This document shows positions 48,801 through 60,900 of a DNA stretch of 64,000 nt, in pieces. The stretch covers positions 63,298,447 through 63,362,446 of the forward strand of contig NC_135783.1 in the NCBI RefSeq assembly GCF_051106095.1, in the 5' to 3' direction. Origin of the DNA: Pogona vitticeps (taxonomy: Eukaryota > Chordata > Lepidosauria > Squamata > Agamidae). The position numbers were made by a program, and so were the translations under genes. How positions within the stretch are numbered: position 1 is the first letter of the stretch; each line of letters begins with the position of its first letter. Under the pieces are notes generated by a model. It was not told where the DNA came from, did not search any database, and saw only the letters and a list, made by a program, of their open reading frames with translations.

Positions 48801-49498
48801 AGGCGTGTGGCCAAATCAGGCATCTCCAGGAATGGTGCAGCTTATAGACCAGGTCTAGTTGTACAAATGCAGCTGAGACTTGAGTATTGATCAGGTATGA
48901 GTCCATGGTACACCTGGCTGCAAGCCACAGTTGTCAGGAGGAGTGTAACTCCATCTAGCTCAGGTTGAATCCCTTTTCCATTATCAGCCTTTTGATTCAC
49001 TAGGAGCACCTCTGTTTTGCCCAAATTAAGTTTCAGTCTGTTTGCACTTATTCAGTCCATTACTGATGACAGACACTAGTTTAGAACAGGAACAGCTTCC
49101 TTGGAGTTAGGTGGAAATGAGACTGGGTGTCATCTGCCTACTGGTGACACTGAACTCCAAAACTGCAGACAACTTCTCCCAGGGGTTAATGTATAAATTA
49201 AACAGCACAGGGGACAAGACAGTGCCATGAGTACACCATAGGCCAATGGCCAGAGTGTTAAATAGGAGTCATCCAGCACCATCTTCTGAGATCATCCCTC
49301 CAGAAAGGACTGGAGCCATCATAAAATGGTGTCTCCAAGTCCCATTCCAGAGAGATGGCTCAGAACAATATCATGACCGAGTGTACTGAAAGCTGCTGAC
49401 AGTTCCAGCAGAATCAACAGGGACACAGTCCCCCTGTCCAGATGTGAGCACTGATTATCCACCAAGGCAACCAAAATGGTTTCTGTGCCATATCCAGG

Positions 49499-52400
49499 GA
49501 GTAGGAACTGGCAAGCCACTCCAGTATCTTTGCCAAGAAAACCCCATGAACAGAAATAAAAGGCTAAAAGATACGACGCTGGAAGATGGGACCCTCAGAT
49601 CGGAAGGCGTCCAACATGCTACTGAAGAAGAGCGGAGGACAAGTACAAGTAGCTCCAGAGCTAATGAAGTGGTTGGGCCAAAGCCGAAAGGATGCTCAGC
49701 TGTGAATGTGCCTGGAAGTCAAAGGAGAGTCCGATGCTGCAAAGAATGATACTGTATAGGAACCTGGAATGTAAGATCTATGAACCTTGGTAAGCTGGAT
49801 GTGATCAAACAGGAGATGGCAAGAATAAACATTGACATCCTCGGCGTCAGTGAACTAAAATGGACAGGTATGGGCAAATTCAATTCAGATGATTATCGTA
49901 TCTACTATTGTGGGCAAGAATCTCATAGAAGGAATGGAGTAGCCCTCATAGTCAACAAAAGAGTGGGAAAAGCTGTAATGGGATATAATCTCAAAAATGA
50001 TAGAATGATGTCAATACGAATACAAGGCAGACTTTCAACATCACAATAATCCCAGTTTGTGCACCAACCATCAATGCTGAGGAGACTGAAATTGACCAAT
50101 TCTATGAAGACTTACAACACCTTCTAGAACTGACACCAAAGAAAAATGTTCTCATTCTAGGGGATTGGAATGCTAAAGTAGGGAGTCGAGAGATAAAAGG
50201 GACAACAGGGAAGTTTGGCCTTGGAGTTCAGAACGAAGCACGGCAAAGCCTAATAGAGTTTTGTCAAGAGAACAAGCTGGTCATCACAAACACTCTTTTC
50301 CAACAACACAAGAGGCGACTCTACACATGGAAATCACCAGATGGACAATACTGTAATCAGATTGATTATATTCTCTGCAGCCAAAGATGGAGAAGCTCTA
50401 TACAGTCAGCAAAAACAAGACCTGGAGCTGATTGTGGCTCTGATCATCAGCTTCTCATAGCAAAATTCAAGCTTAAACTGAAGAGAGTAGGAAAAACCAC
50501 TGGGCTAGTCAGATATAATCTAAACCAAATCCCTTATGAATACACAGTAGAAGTGAAGAACAGATTTAAGGAAATGGATTTGGTGGACAGAGTGCCTGAA
50601 GAACTTTGGATAGAGGCTCGTAACATTGTACAGGCAGCAACAAAAACCATCCCAAAGAAAAGGAAATGCAAGAAAGCAAAGTGGCTGTCCAATGAGGCCT
50701 TACAAATAGCAGAGAAGAGAAGGGAAACAAATTTCAAGGGAGACAGGGAAAGTTACAGAAAACTGAATGCAGACTTCCAAAGAATAGCAAGGAGAGACAA
50801 GAGGGCCTTCTTAAATGAACAGTGCAAAGAAATATAGGAAAATAATAGAAAGAGAAAAACCAGAGATCTGTTCAAGAAAATTGGAGATATTAGAGGAACA
50901 TTTTGTGCAAAGATAGACATGATAAAGGACAAAAATGGTAGGGACCTTACAGAAGCAGAAGACATCAAGAAGAGGTGGCAAGAATACACAGAGGAATTAT
51001 ACCAGAAAGATCTGGATGTCCCGGAGAACCCAGATAGTGTGGTTGCTGACCTTGAGCCACACATCCTGGACACTGAAGTCAAGTGGGCCTTAGAAAGCCT
51101 GGCTAACAACAAGGCCAGTGGAGGTTATGGCATTCCAGTCGAGCTATTTAAAATCTTAAAAGATGATGCTGTTAAAGTGCTACACTCAATATGCCAGCAA
51201 GTTTGGAAAACTCAGCGGTAGCCATAGGATTGCAAAAGATTGGTCTATATCCCAATCCCAAAGAAGGGCAGTGCCAAAGAATGCTCCAACTACTGTACAA
51301 TTGCACTCATTTCCCACACTAGCAAGGTTATGCTCAAAATCCTCCAAGGTAGGCTTCAACAGAATGTGGACCGAGAACTCCCAGAAGTGCAAGCTGGATT
51401 TCGAAGGGGCAGAGGAACTCAAGACCAAATTGCTAGCATGCGCTGGATTATGGAGAAAGCCAGAGAGTTCCAGAAAAACATCTACTTCTCCTTCATTGAC
51501 TATGCAAAAGCCTTTGACTGTGTGGACCACAGCAAACTATGGCAAGTCCTCAAAGAAATGGGAGTGCCTGACCATCTTATCTATCTCCTGAGAAATCTAT
51601 ACATGGGACAGGAAGCAACAGTTAGAACTGGAGACGGAAACACTGATTGGTTCAAAATTGGGAAAGGAGTACGACAAGGCTGTATATTGTCCCCTTGCTT
51701 ATTTAACGTATATGCAGAATACATCATGCGAAAGGCCGGACTGGAGGAATCCCAAGCTGGAAATAAGATTGCCGGAAGAAATATCAACAACCTCAGATAT
51801 GCAGATGATACCACTCTGATGGCAGAAAGTGAGGAGGAATTAACGAACCTTGTAATGAGGGTGAAAGAGGAGAGCGCTAAAAATGGTCTGAAGCTCAACA
51901 TCAAAAAAACTAAGATCATGTCCACTACTCCCATCACCTCCTGGCAAATAGAAGGGGAAGATATGGAGGTAGTGACAAATGTTACTTTCTTGGGCTCCAT
52001 GATCTCTGCAGATGGTGACAGCAGCCACAAAATTAAAAGACGCCTTCTTCTTGGGAGGAAAGCAATGACAAACCTCGATAGCATCTTAAAAAGCAGGGAC
52101 ATCACCTTGCCAACAAAAGTCCGCATAGTCAAACCTATGGTTTTTCCTGTAGTGATGTACGGAAGTGAGAGCTGGACCATAAAGAAAGTTGACCACCGAA
52201 GAATTGATGCTTTTGAATTGTGGTGCTGGAGGAGACTCTTGAGAGTCCTCAGGACTGCAAGGAGAACAAACCTATCAATTTAAAGGAAATCAACTCTGAG
52301 TGCTCACTGGAAGGACAGATCCTGAAGCTGAGGCTCCAGTACTTTGGCCATCTCATGAGAAGAGAAGACTCCCTGGAAAAGACCCTGATGTTGGGAAAGT

Positions 52401-52580
52401 GTGAGGGCAAGAGGAGAAGGGGACGACAGAGGATGAGATGGTTGGACAGTGTCATTGAAGTGACCAGCATGAATTTGACCCAACTCCAGGAGGCAGTGGA
52501 AGACAGGACGGCCTGGAGTGCTCTGGTCCATGGGGTCACGAAGAGCCGGACATGACTAAATGACTAAACAACAACAACAA
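49499..52580 (+). mobile_element. BovB (RTE) LINE, nearly complete
   Basis: Starts at the end of the 5' UTR (gcaagccactccagtatctt) and ends with the canonical 3' end (gtcacgaagagccggacatg, then acaacaacaacaa). The endonuclease spans about 49560-50470, with GTWNVRSM, ILGVSELKWTGMG, LGDWNAKVGS and GADCGSDHQLLI in different frames. A linker to 51220 is followed by a 347-codon open RT block (51240-52283) with FIDYAKAFDCVDH at residues 85-97, GVRQGCILSPCLFN at 143-156 and YADD at 187-190 (51798-51809). The C-terminal LQYFGHLMRREDSLEK part continues in another frame at 52220-52555. Interruptions: a stop after CKE near 49747, a frameshift near 50040, stops near 50836 and 51220, and a frame change near 52283. 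Dead, but the RT core is intact. No clear flanking duplication; it cuts off the old L2 to its left. Confidence 0.95.
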
Positions 52581-53574
<994 letters not shown>

Positions 53575-53763
53575 CAAACAATGAATGCAGCCTAAAGTTG
53601 TGCTGTGAGGAAAGTACAATTATCCTAAAAGCGTACAAATTTCAAAGATCATGTTATAGCAGACACAGGGTACAGAAGAGAAGATGGAGATAACCTGAGG
53701 TTTTTTTTTAAGTGGAATTGTGTCAGAAAGCAATGGAACAGGCAGTACACTTTTGGTTGTCAT

Positions 53764-53990
53764 GATGTTGTTGTTATGTGCTTTCATGTGACCTCTGATT
53801 CATGGTGACCCTATGAATGAGTGGCCTCCAAAATGTCTTATCATTAGTGCTGTTCTTGTAAACTGTGGCTTCCTTCATAGAATCAATTCACTTCATATTT
53901 GGTCATCCACTTTTCTTGTTGCCTTCAAATTTCCTAATCTATTTGAATTATGTTTTCTCCTATTTACTACTAATGACTGCCTCTAAGCAG
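53764..53990 (-). mobile_element. RTE-like LINE or SINE 3' end
   Basis: gttgttgttatgtgctttca and 'tcatggtgaccctatgaatg', 'tggcctccaaaatgtcttat' parallel the layout of the inverted BovB end (ttgttgtt, then a short conserved block) but the sequence differs, so it is a separate RTE-type family common in amniotes. Confidence 0.45.
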
Positions 53991-54179
53991 TATCATCTGT
54001 TCCTGTTACAAAGAAGCAGCTTTGTAGCTTTCTTGGTTTTGATGATTAATTCAGATAATGTATTTTGCCGCTCTTACAAACTTCTGACTTCCTTATTTAA
54101 AATGGTACTCCAGATCTGCTACCATGGGAAGAGGAAAGAGTTCTTTCTTCTGCTCTTTCCTTGGGTATTCTGATTGCAC

Positions 54180-54300
54180 CAAACCAGAAATTATAGAAAA
54201 GTGAAGTTGGAAGGGGCCTACTAGGCCATCAAGTCCAATCCAGAGTGCCGGGTGGAACGTTGAGCTTCCAGCAGAACGCTGTGCCGCCAATGGTTATTTT
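54180..54300. mobile_element. Dispersed reptile/bird-type repeat fragment
   Basis: 'gaagttggaaggggcctact' and 'ccatcaagtccaatccagag' match a common LINE-derived motif of sauropsid genomes. A related piece ('ctactcaatgcaggaatac') is at 55955. Confidence 0.4.
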
Positions 54301-54589
54301 TAGTTTGTTAATTTTTGGTTTCTATTTTTTCCTCTCTTTTTTGGTTTGGCATGGAGTGAAAGGCTTGCCCTGCCCAGAGGGGCCTTTGCCTTTCCAACAT
54401 CAGGGTGATTTCTGACAAAGAGAGATATGGTGTAGGTGCAGTAGCCATTCATCCCAGAAGAATGGTGAACAGATGCTTGAAGTCTCTTCACTGTTCTGGC
54501 ACTGCACCCTCCTACCAGACTCAGGGTAGTCAACTCAGCTGCCCCTCCACTCTAAACCTGGTGTTGTTGAATGTTGTGTTTTTTCAAAA

Positions 54590-54925
54590 GTTTCCCCATG
54601 TGGTCCGTGACCCCTTTGATACCTACAAACAGTATTCAGACCCACCACATAAATACAACAAATGTTACGGTCAGCAAAGGACAAAAGGGACCCACTCATG
54701 ACTGCAGGAGTATACCAGATACCTTGCAGTTGTGGAGAGGTATATATTGGAACCACAAAAAGCAGCATTCACAGCAAAATCAAAGAACATGAGAGACACT
54801 GCAGACTAAAACAATCAGAAAAATCAGCAGTAGCTGATCATGCCCTAAAACAAGCTGGACATGAAATTCTTTTTCAAAATACTGAAGTACTGGACAACAC
54901 CAGCAATATTATGTTAGACTGCACA
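54590..54925 (+). mobile_element. Penelope-like element, GIY-YIG endonuclease piece
   Basis: From about 54662 the frame encodes TAGVYQIPCSCGEVYIGTT, then KIKEHERHCRL and AVADHALKQAGHEI, the GIY-YIG nuclease core (GVY...YIG, conserved Arg position altered to Lys/Ser context, KEH) that ends Penelope-type reverse transcriptases. The CxC between the GIY-like and YIG motifs is typical of Penelope elements. No RT palm region was seen to the left. At about 54930 the sequence switches abruptly into an L2. Confidence 0.8.
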
Positions 54926-54929
54926 GAAA

Positions 54930-55459
54930 CTCCAGATGGTGCAGAATATGGCAGCAAGACTTCTTACAGGGATGAAAAAATACCACCATATTTCCCCCAC
55001 TCTGCTCACCTTGCATTGGGAGCCCATTTGCTTCCACGTTGATTTCAAAGTCCTAACAATGATATATAAAGCCCTAAACAATTTAGGACCTCAATATCTG
55101 GAAGAGTGCCTCCTCCCACCCAGTTCTGCCAGAGTCATTTGTTCCAGCCAGGCTGGGCGGCTGAGGGGCTTATCTCCAAGGGACGTCCAGAAGGAAAGAA
55201 CAAGGAATCAGTCCTTCTCGGCAGTGGCCCCTCACCTTTGGAACAACTTGCCTATGGAGATCCGCCTGGCTCCCTCTCTGGGTGTCTTCAGGAGTAAAGA
55301 CAAGACCCAGTTATTTGGGCAGGCTTTCCTTCCTGCTGTATCTTAAATTCTATATTTTTGCCATCTTGGATTTATGTATATGTTTATTGGCGTAACTGAT
55401 TTTAAATTTGTAATGCCGCCTAGAGTGGACCTTTGGTCTAGATGGGTGGGGTAGGAATC
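54930..55459 (+). mobile_element. L2-like LINE C-terminus and 3' end
   Basis: An open frame (54936-55346, 136 codons) reads QNMAARLLTG, ISPTLLTLHWEPICFHVDFK, YKALNNLGPQYLEE and FSAVAPHLWNNLPMEIRLA, the L2 C-terminal end. The 3' end has 'atgccgcctagagtggacct' and 'agatgggtggggtaggaatc'. The tail resumes after the solo LTR at 55922 (taataaaataaataaacaaa). Confidence 0.85.
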
Positions 55460-55916
55460 TGTAGCGAACAGCCCTGACCTCACCTGCCCATCACTGTAGA
55501 ACATTGACACAGGAGCCAATGAGTGAACGGAAGGCGGAGCCAGGGGGAGGGAGCAGGATAAAAAGACTGGTAGATGGAGTCTGTCTTTGAGAGAGAGACC
55601 GTGTGTGACTTAAAAGTGGACAAAGAGTGAGTTAGAGAACTGTAAGAGTATAGATTGAAGCAGAGGGTTTAAAGAGATTTGAAGCAATATCTTAACTGAT
55701 TCAAACATAAGTGATTCGCAATCTGCAATCTACCCCATGAGTAGCTATTGATTATTAACTTCCCTGATTAAAAAAAAAGACTTATGTTCTGATAGCACAC
55801 ATGTCTCAATACTTAATTGATATTAAAGCATTAATATCTGGTGGCAGCGAAGAAGAAAGAATAGCGGGAAACTCGTGAAGGCCTGGGGGATAGGGACTTC
55901 AGAGGGGATCGCATCA
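55460..55916 (+). mobile_element. Solo LTR of an LTR retroelement (fossil)
   Basis: A 457-bp insertion starting TGTAGCGAACAGCC and ending GATCGCATCA, flanked by a perfect 5-bp duplication GAATC (55455-55459 and 55917-55921) inside the tail of an L2. A TATA-like gataaaaagac lies at about 55557, with an A-rich polyadenylation-like stretch further on. TG...CA ends and a 5-bp duplication fit a Ty3/gypsy or ERV LTR. No internal region. The perfect duplication suggests moderate age. Confidence 0.75.
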
Positions 55917-55921
55917 GAATC

Positions 55922-56026
55922 TAATAAAATAAATAAACAAACAAACAAATAAAACCCCTACTCAATGCAGGAATACAATCAAAGCATATCTTCAAGGTGA
56001 TTATCTAAGTTTTTCTTGAACTGAAT
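55922..56026. other. L2 tail end and dispersed repeat fragment
   Basis: (AAAT/AAAC)n end of the L2, then 'actcaatgcaggaatacaat' and 'caaagcatatcttcaaggtg', related to the repeat at 54.2 kb. Confidence 0.4.
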
Positions 56027-56051
56027 CTTTTATCTTATCTTATCTTATCTA

Positions 56052-56135
<84 letters not shown>

Positions 56136-56825
56136 TATCCCGCCTATCTGGTCTTACAACCACTCTAGGTGGCTTCCAAACACATAAAAATAACAAGAAA
56201 TTTTACATCGGTAAGGAAGTTCTTCAAGATGGAAAGGAAGTAGCGAGAGGTAAATAAAGAAAAGAAAGTCAAATATTAACTAGAGGGAAGGCCTGCACAA
56301 ATATCCAGGTTTTTAATTGGTTTTTAAAGATACACAGCGAAGGGGCCACACGACTCTCCACAGGAAGGTTGTTCCAGAGGCGAGGAGCTACTGCCAAGAA
56401 GGCCCAGTTTCTTGTTTTTTCCTTCCAGGCCTCCCTCGTCATCAGGCTCCTCAGCCTCACCTCCTGACTCGATTGGGTGATATGGGTAGATCTTGGCGGG
56501 AATGGCGTTTGCCAAATATCGAGGCCCTAAACCATTTAGGGCTTTATACGTAAGCATCAAAACTTTGAAGTCAATGCAGAACCGAATGGGCAGCCAGTGC
56601 AATGCAGCCAGAATAGGAGAAATATGATGACATATTCTCACTCCACTGGGGAGTCTGGCCGCAGCATTTTGCATCACTTGGAGTTTCCGAATCAACCTCA
56701 AAGGTAGCCCCATGTAGAGCACATTACAGTGGTCTAATTTTGAGATTACGAGCACATATGCCAAGGTAGTGAGTGCCCCAAAATCGCGATAGGGTCACAG
56801 CTGGGCTATCCCCCGAAGATGAAAA
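56027..56825 (-). mobile_element. L2-like LINE with CTTAT/TCTG/TTTA tail
   Basis: Compound tail (TTATC)n, (TCTG)n, (TTTA)n at 56027-56137, then the L2 3' terminus 'atatcccgcctatctggtct'. The minus strand encodes degraded RT C-terminus pieces: LVISKLDHCNVLYMGLPLRLIRK in part, QNAAARLPSG, FLAVAPRLWNNLPVESR. Close relative of the 45-kb copy but with interruptions. It stops exactly where the promoter-like unit starts. Confidence 0.85.
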
Positions 56826-57153
56826 CAGGACTCAGCCAATCCTGAGGAGGCTGCTGTTGCTGCTGCCTTGGCAACTCACCACATGCTGCTGGGCCTTTAT
56901 GACATCACAGGGGGCCCCACCTCTCTGCTTGCAGATAAAAGGGGCTTGAGAGGCAGGGCAGGAGACCAGAGGAGAGGAGAGTGGCCAGAGAGCAGTCCAG
57001 CAAGAGAGTGGCTGCTGGGGACAGACCTTGTCCTGGCTTTTAACTGAAATAATATCAGCTGTAGGTCTGATGGCAATTTTTAGAATATATATTTTAATTG
57101 CATTTTAATTATTTTGCCCTTTTATTTTGCCTTTTTATTGTATTTTAAATGCT

Positions 57154-57226
<73 letters not shown>

Positions 57227-57542
57227 ACAAGGGAAGTTCTTTATTTAACTTACTAAATGGGCTTACTATTAAAAATCTTTCAGGGATTTCTTTTCTCTTA
57301 AAAAGTTTATTTCCGCTCTGACCCTTGCAGAAAACAATTGGCTGCCACAACACATTATTAGTAAAAGACCTATGCCCTACCTGGGGTAGAATGATGTGTT
57401 AAAAGCTTGGAGGGGCGTGTTTAAATTTATTGTTTTAAAGGGAGATACGTTTAAGGCGCATCATTAAAATATCAGGGTGTTAAAAAGAAAAGAAAGACAG
57501 TTTAAAAAACACTTGCCTAAACAAAAGAATCTTTACTAGATG
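56826..57542 (+). repeat. Promoter-like repeat unit, copy 1
   Basis: Starts caggactcagccaatcctga. It contains a CCAAT box (56836-56840), ttggcaac, a CRE-like tgacatca (56900-56907) and a TATA box ataaaagg (56935), a compact pol II promoter arrangement. The right part ('acaattggctgccacaacac', 'gatacgtttaaggcgcatca') matches copy 2 at 60901 closely. An L2 tail is inserted at about 57032-57230 in this copy only. Could be an LTR-type fossil or a duplicated gene 5' end; no TG...CA ends were identified. Confidence 0.7.
57032..57230 (+). mobile_element. L2 3' tail inserted in unit copy 1
   Basis: 'taactgaaataatatcagct' and 'gtaggtctgatggcaatttt' equal the reverse complement of the 25.34-kb L2, ending in about 18 AAAT units. 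Absent from copy 2, so it inserted after the two units separated. Confidence 0.75.
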
Positions 57543-57619
57543 GCAGGCACTAAAAAGTGAGGCGAAAGTTCTACCCAGGCAAAGGTGCTGAAGCAAACCC
57601 GTTATCACTTAACCATTTA

Positions 57620-58258
57620 CAGTGGTGCCCCGCATAGCGACATTAATCCGTTCCAGGAGTAACGTCGCTATCCGGATTCTTCGCTATGTGGTGGGGGGGA
57701 ACCCATAGGAACGCATTAAACTCCGTTTAATGCGTTCCTATTGGGGAACAACTCACCAGTAAGCGAAGAATCCCCCATCCGGCCAGCGGTCGCTCCGAAG
57801 CCTGCGCCGCCCAGCTGGGGGCAGAAGACTTCAGAGCAACCTCCAGGGAAGCGTCCACCGCGGGCACTCCAAACCTTCTCCCCCCAGCTGGGCAGCACTG
57901 GCTTCCGAGCGCCCGCGGTGGAGGCTTCCCCGGAGGTTGCTCTGAAGCCAGTGCTGCCCAGCTGGGCAGCACAGGCTTCAGAGCAACCTCCGGGGAAGCC
58001 TCCACCACAGTCGGTCCGAACCTTCTCCCCCCAGCTGGGCGGCGCAGGCTTCGGAGCGACCGCCGGGGAAGCCTCCACCGCAGTCGCTCGGAAGCACCAG
58101 GCGGTCAGCTGGGGGGAAATGGGGCCTATGGGGAAAAATCGCAAAGCGATTTTTCCCCATAGGAAACATCGCAATGCGATTGCTTTTGCGATCACAAAAT
58201 CCGCATCACTATACGGATTCATCATTAAACGGGGCACTCGTTATACGAGGCACCACTG
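57620..58258. mobile_element. TA-target element with GC-rich internal repeats
   Basis: TIRs CAGTGGTGCCCCGCATAGCG and 'ttatacgaggcaccactg', flanked by TA. It is 639 bp. The centre (57780-58110) is GC-rich and built from several direct and inverted copies of a block with cccagctgggcagcac and 'ggaagcctccaccgcagtcg', giving long frames on both strands (223 and 173 codons) that are side-effects. Near the ends are cccataggaa and gcaatgcgatt motifs. Confidence 0.85.
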
Positions 58259-58564
58259 TATTCCAAAGGGGGGAAAGGCTATAGATGCATGGCATGCTTC
58301 GCTATATTTATTTAGGAGTTATTCAAATGTATACATTGTTCCAGTGAATTCAAGTTGGAATATCCAGTTCTTCTCCGGCCCGTATTATCCTCACAATAGT
58401 GGGTGCAGCTAAACCATCAGAAGGGATTCAGTCAGTGCGGGCCTCAGTTGGAACAGTCAGGCCGGATGAGGATATTGGGAGATTGATCCCTTCCCCTGTT
58501 TAGTGCAGGGCAGAGGAAGTGGGAAGGAAAGGGGTTACTTCTTCTGTAAGTAATTAGTTCAGAG
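58259..58564. other. Linker between two TA-target elements
   Basis: No feature recognised. Confidence 0.35.
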
Positions 58565-58952
58565 GTACTGCCTACCCCCCACGCCCACCCCCACGGCAAA
58601 GCGGGGCTTTCAGAGGTGCATTTTCACTGCTGGAAAAAACCCCATGAGGCTTCCAAAAGCGGCACGAGGGGTGGCGGGGGTGGGTGGTGGGTGGCGGGCC
58701 TGCCCCTAGCACACCCACCCCCACCCCCACCCCAGCAAAGTGCAGCTTTCAGAAGCCTCCTGGGGCTTTTTTCAGCAGTGAAAATGCACCTCTGAAAGCA
58801 GTGCTTTGCTGTGTGTGTGGGGGGAGCCATCATCGCAAAGCGATTTTTCCCTATAGGGAACATAGCAATGCGGTGGCAAAAGCCATGGCAAAATTTTCAT
58901 CGGTATGCAGATTTGTCGTTAAATGGGGCACCCGTTAAGCGAGGCACCACTG
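58565..58952. mobile_element. TA-target element, right end complete, left uncertain
   Basis: Right end 'gttaagcgaggcaccactg' followed by TA matches the 57.6-kb element. The centre is a GC-rich inverted repeat: 'ctttcagaggtgcattttca' near 58610 is mirrored by 'gaaaatgcacctctgaaag' near 58778, with a CCCACC loop. Left TIR not identified. Confidence 0.6.
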
Positions 58953-58974
58953 TACATTCATATTCAAAATTGCC

Positions 58975-59645
58975 ATTCAGAAGGAGGGGGCCTGCTGTAG
59001 TGTGGAAATAGTTAAATGACGTATCTAAATACCCCTAGATCAATGAAAGGGCGAGTCCCCAGACACAGGCTCCAGCGATCTTAAGGATAGCAGGAACCTG
59101 GCCGGCCGCTAAGAAATACCCCCAGACCTCAATCCCCCTTTATTTAAGGGTTGTTAGTCTGGAAGTGGCCCATCGCATCTTCCCACCAGAGGCACTGTAA
59201 TCGCATGATCCGCAATGCCAGGCAGTCGGATGTACTGTTGGCTTACTTGAAATTACAGCGGGACGCACCGTAAATACCTGTTTTTTCCGCACTACCTGCC
59301 AATGTGACTGAAGTTTATTCCACCAACTTGCCACAACCCTCTTTTCGTGTGAGATAGGCAAAAATTCCCCCATCCACAGGCCAATCAGGATGAAGGCCAA
59401 AATTCCTATCTGGCCCCGTAATGGCAACCAGAATAACTCACACTAGCAATAGGGAGGGCGGGTGCCCAAAAGGAAGAGGGTGTCCCAGAGAGGAAAGCCT
59501 CTTTAAATACCCTGGCTTTCCCCTCCCACCTAGGAATCACGTGAGACTAATCCGTCTCTCAATATCCCGGGTGAAAGGCAAGGCCAGCTTCACTGTTCGA
59601 GGTCCAGGGACCCTCCAGCGGCTGGATCATAAGTTGTTGTTATTA
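58975..59645. other. Unclassified GC-richer block
   Basis: About 670 bp, more CpG-rich than its flanks, with a TATA-like tttaaataccctgg (59501) followed by 'gggtgaaaggcaaggccagc', and a 95-codon minus-strand frame without recognised domains. It looks like the end of some mobile element (LTR- or DIRS-like) or a CpG-rich regulatory block; I cannot assign it. Confidence 0.35.
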
Positions 59646-59945
59646 TATTGGAAAGTTTTCAGCTTCTTCTAGTGTATTCTCCTTGTGTGGGTAGATGTGT
59701 GACTTGATATCAGCATTTTAGTACAGAATTTGTATGGATATGCAAAATAGTATATATGTACTCTTCCACAGTGGGAGTGATCTTGGAAATGGAAAACACA
59801 GTGTATGAATCAGAAAGTATGTCCAGACAGAGAGATGTCTACCTGACTCTCTGAAGTACTTTTGAAGGAATGTGCTCAATGCTGAAAGGGAGACAGAAAG
59901 GAACCACTTTCTATTTAAAGGCATTTTAGCTGGAATCCTATTATT

Positions 59946-60117
59946 GGGGCTTGCATAAGGTTTGAATAACTTGCCTTGGCTACTTGCAGCTAATTGATGA
60001 AGTGCTGGGGTATATCCTAGTTGCACAATCAGGCACATGAACAAGTATGTGACCAAGACACACCATAGCACCTTTCAATTAGCCAAGGCAAGTTGCACAG
60101 ACCTTAGGCAAGGGCCC
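59946..60117. mobile_element. Palindromic MITE, copy A
   Basis: Left 'gcataaggtttgaataactt' then gccttggctac. Right agccaaggcaagttgcacag, then accttaggcaag. This gives about 35-bp imperfect inverted ends over 172 bp. Related to 63585-63760. Confidence 0.6.
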
Positions 60118-60239
60118 GTGTGCATGCACCTGTAATAGTTACATTTATTGGCTGAAATCCATAAATCACGTAAATCCAAAGCTGGCATCAGCAAGGGAGA
60201 ACACGAAGGCAGAAACCCAGTTCAGAGGCCGGCACCAAG

Positions 60240-60550
60240 TCTGCCGTGCAGGCAGTTGCAGGTTCAGTCCCTGACAGCCACAGTTTAAAAAGCAGTCAGG
60301 AGGAACTACTGACAAATACCACACTAAAAATTAATAAACAAAAGTAATACCAAAAGCACATTCAAAGCAACCAGGCTAAACAGCCCATTCAAAACCCCCA
60401 GTCAGGTGACCATTCACTGAGGGAAAGGTTGCCTGAAGAGAAAGGTCTTCACCTGCTTGTGAAAGGACAGGAAAGATGAGGACAGCCTGGGCTACGGTGG
60501 GTGGGAGTTCCAAAGTCTGGGAGCATCTTTGAAACACAGCTGCATCAGTG
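60240..60550 (-). mobile_element. Old L2-like 3' region
   Basis: 'gggaaaggttgcctgaagag' and 'ggtgggagttccaaagtctg' match the minus-strand L2-type region also seen at 2.34-2.64 kb. Diverged. Confidence 0.4.
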
Positions 60551-60900
60551 AAAACTTCCTGGATGCTGTTATAATACTGTTATGTGTTTAAAATACCTAA
60601 TATATTTTTATATATTATGGACTCCTTATAATATCTTTTTCATAGCAGGGGCAAGAAAAAATATCTAAAAAGAGTCAACCATGGGTCCAGGGCTACATTT
60701 CTGTGATTGTGTCTTTCCTTATTCATTTATTATTATTTTTTTCCTATCTCAACCCTGGAAATGTTCCTTTTGGTGTACATGCTGGATGGGAGATTCATTG
60801 GTTGGGCCCCCAAAAGTTATTTTTTCAGACACCAGCCTAGAACAATATCCGAAGGCCAAAAAGGGAAAGATTTGCTCTCAGAGAGATTGTTGACCATCAC

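Noticed and set aside
57716-58412. 223- and 173-codon frames on opposite strands
   Set aside because: They lie inside a TA-target MITE with GC-rich internal repeats; the peptides merely repeat the DNA block.
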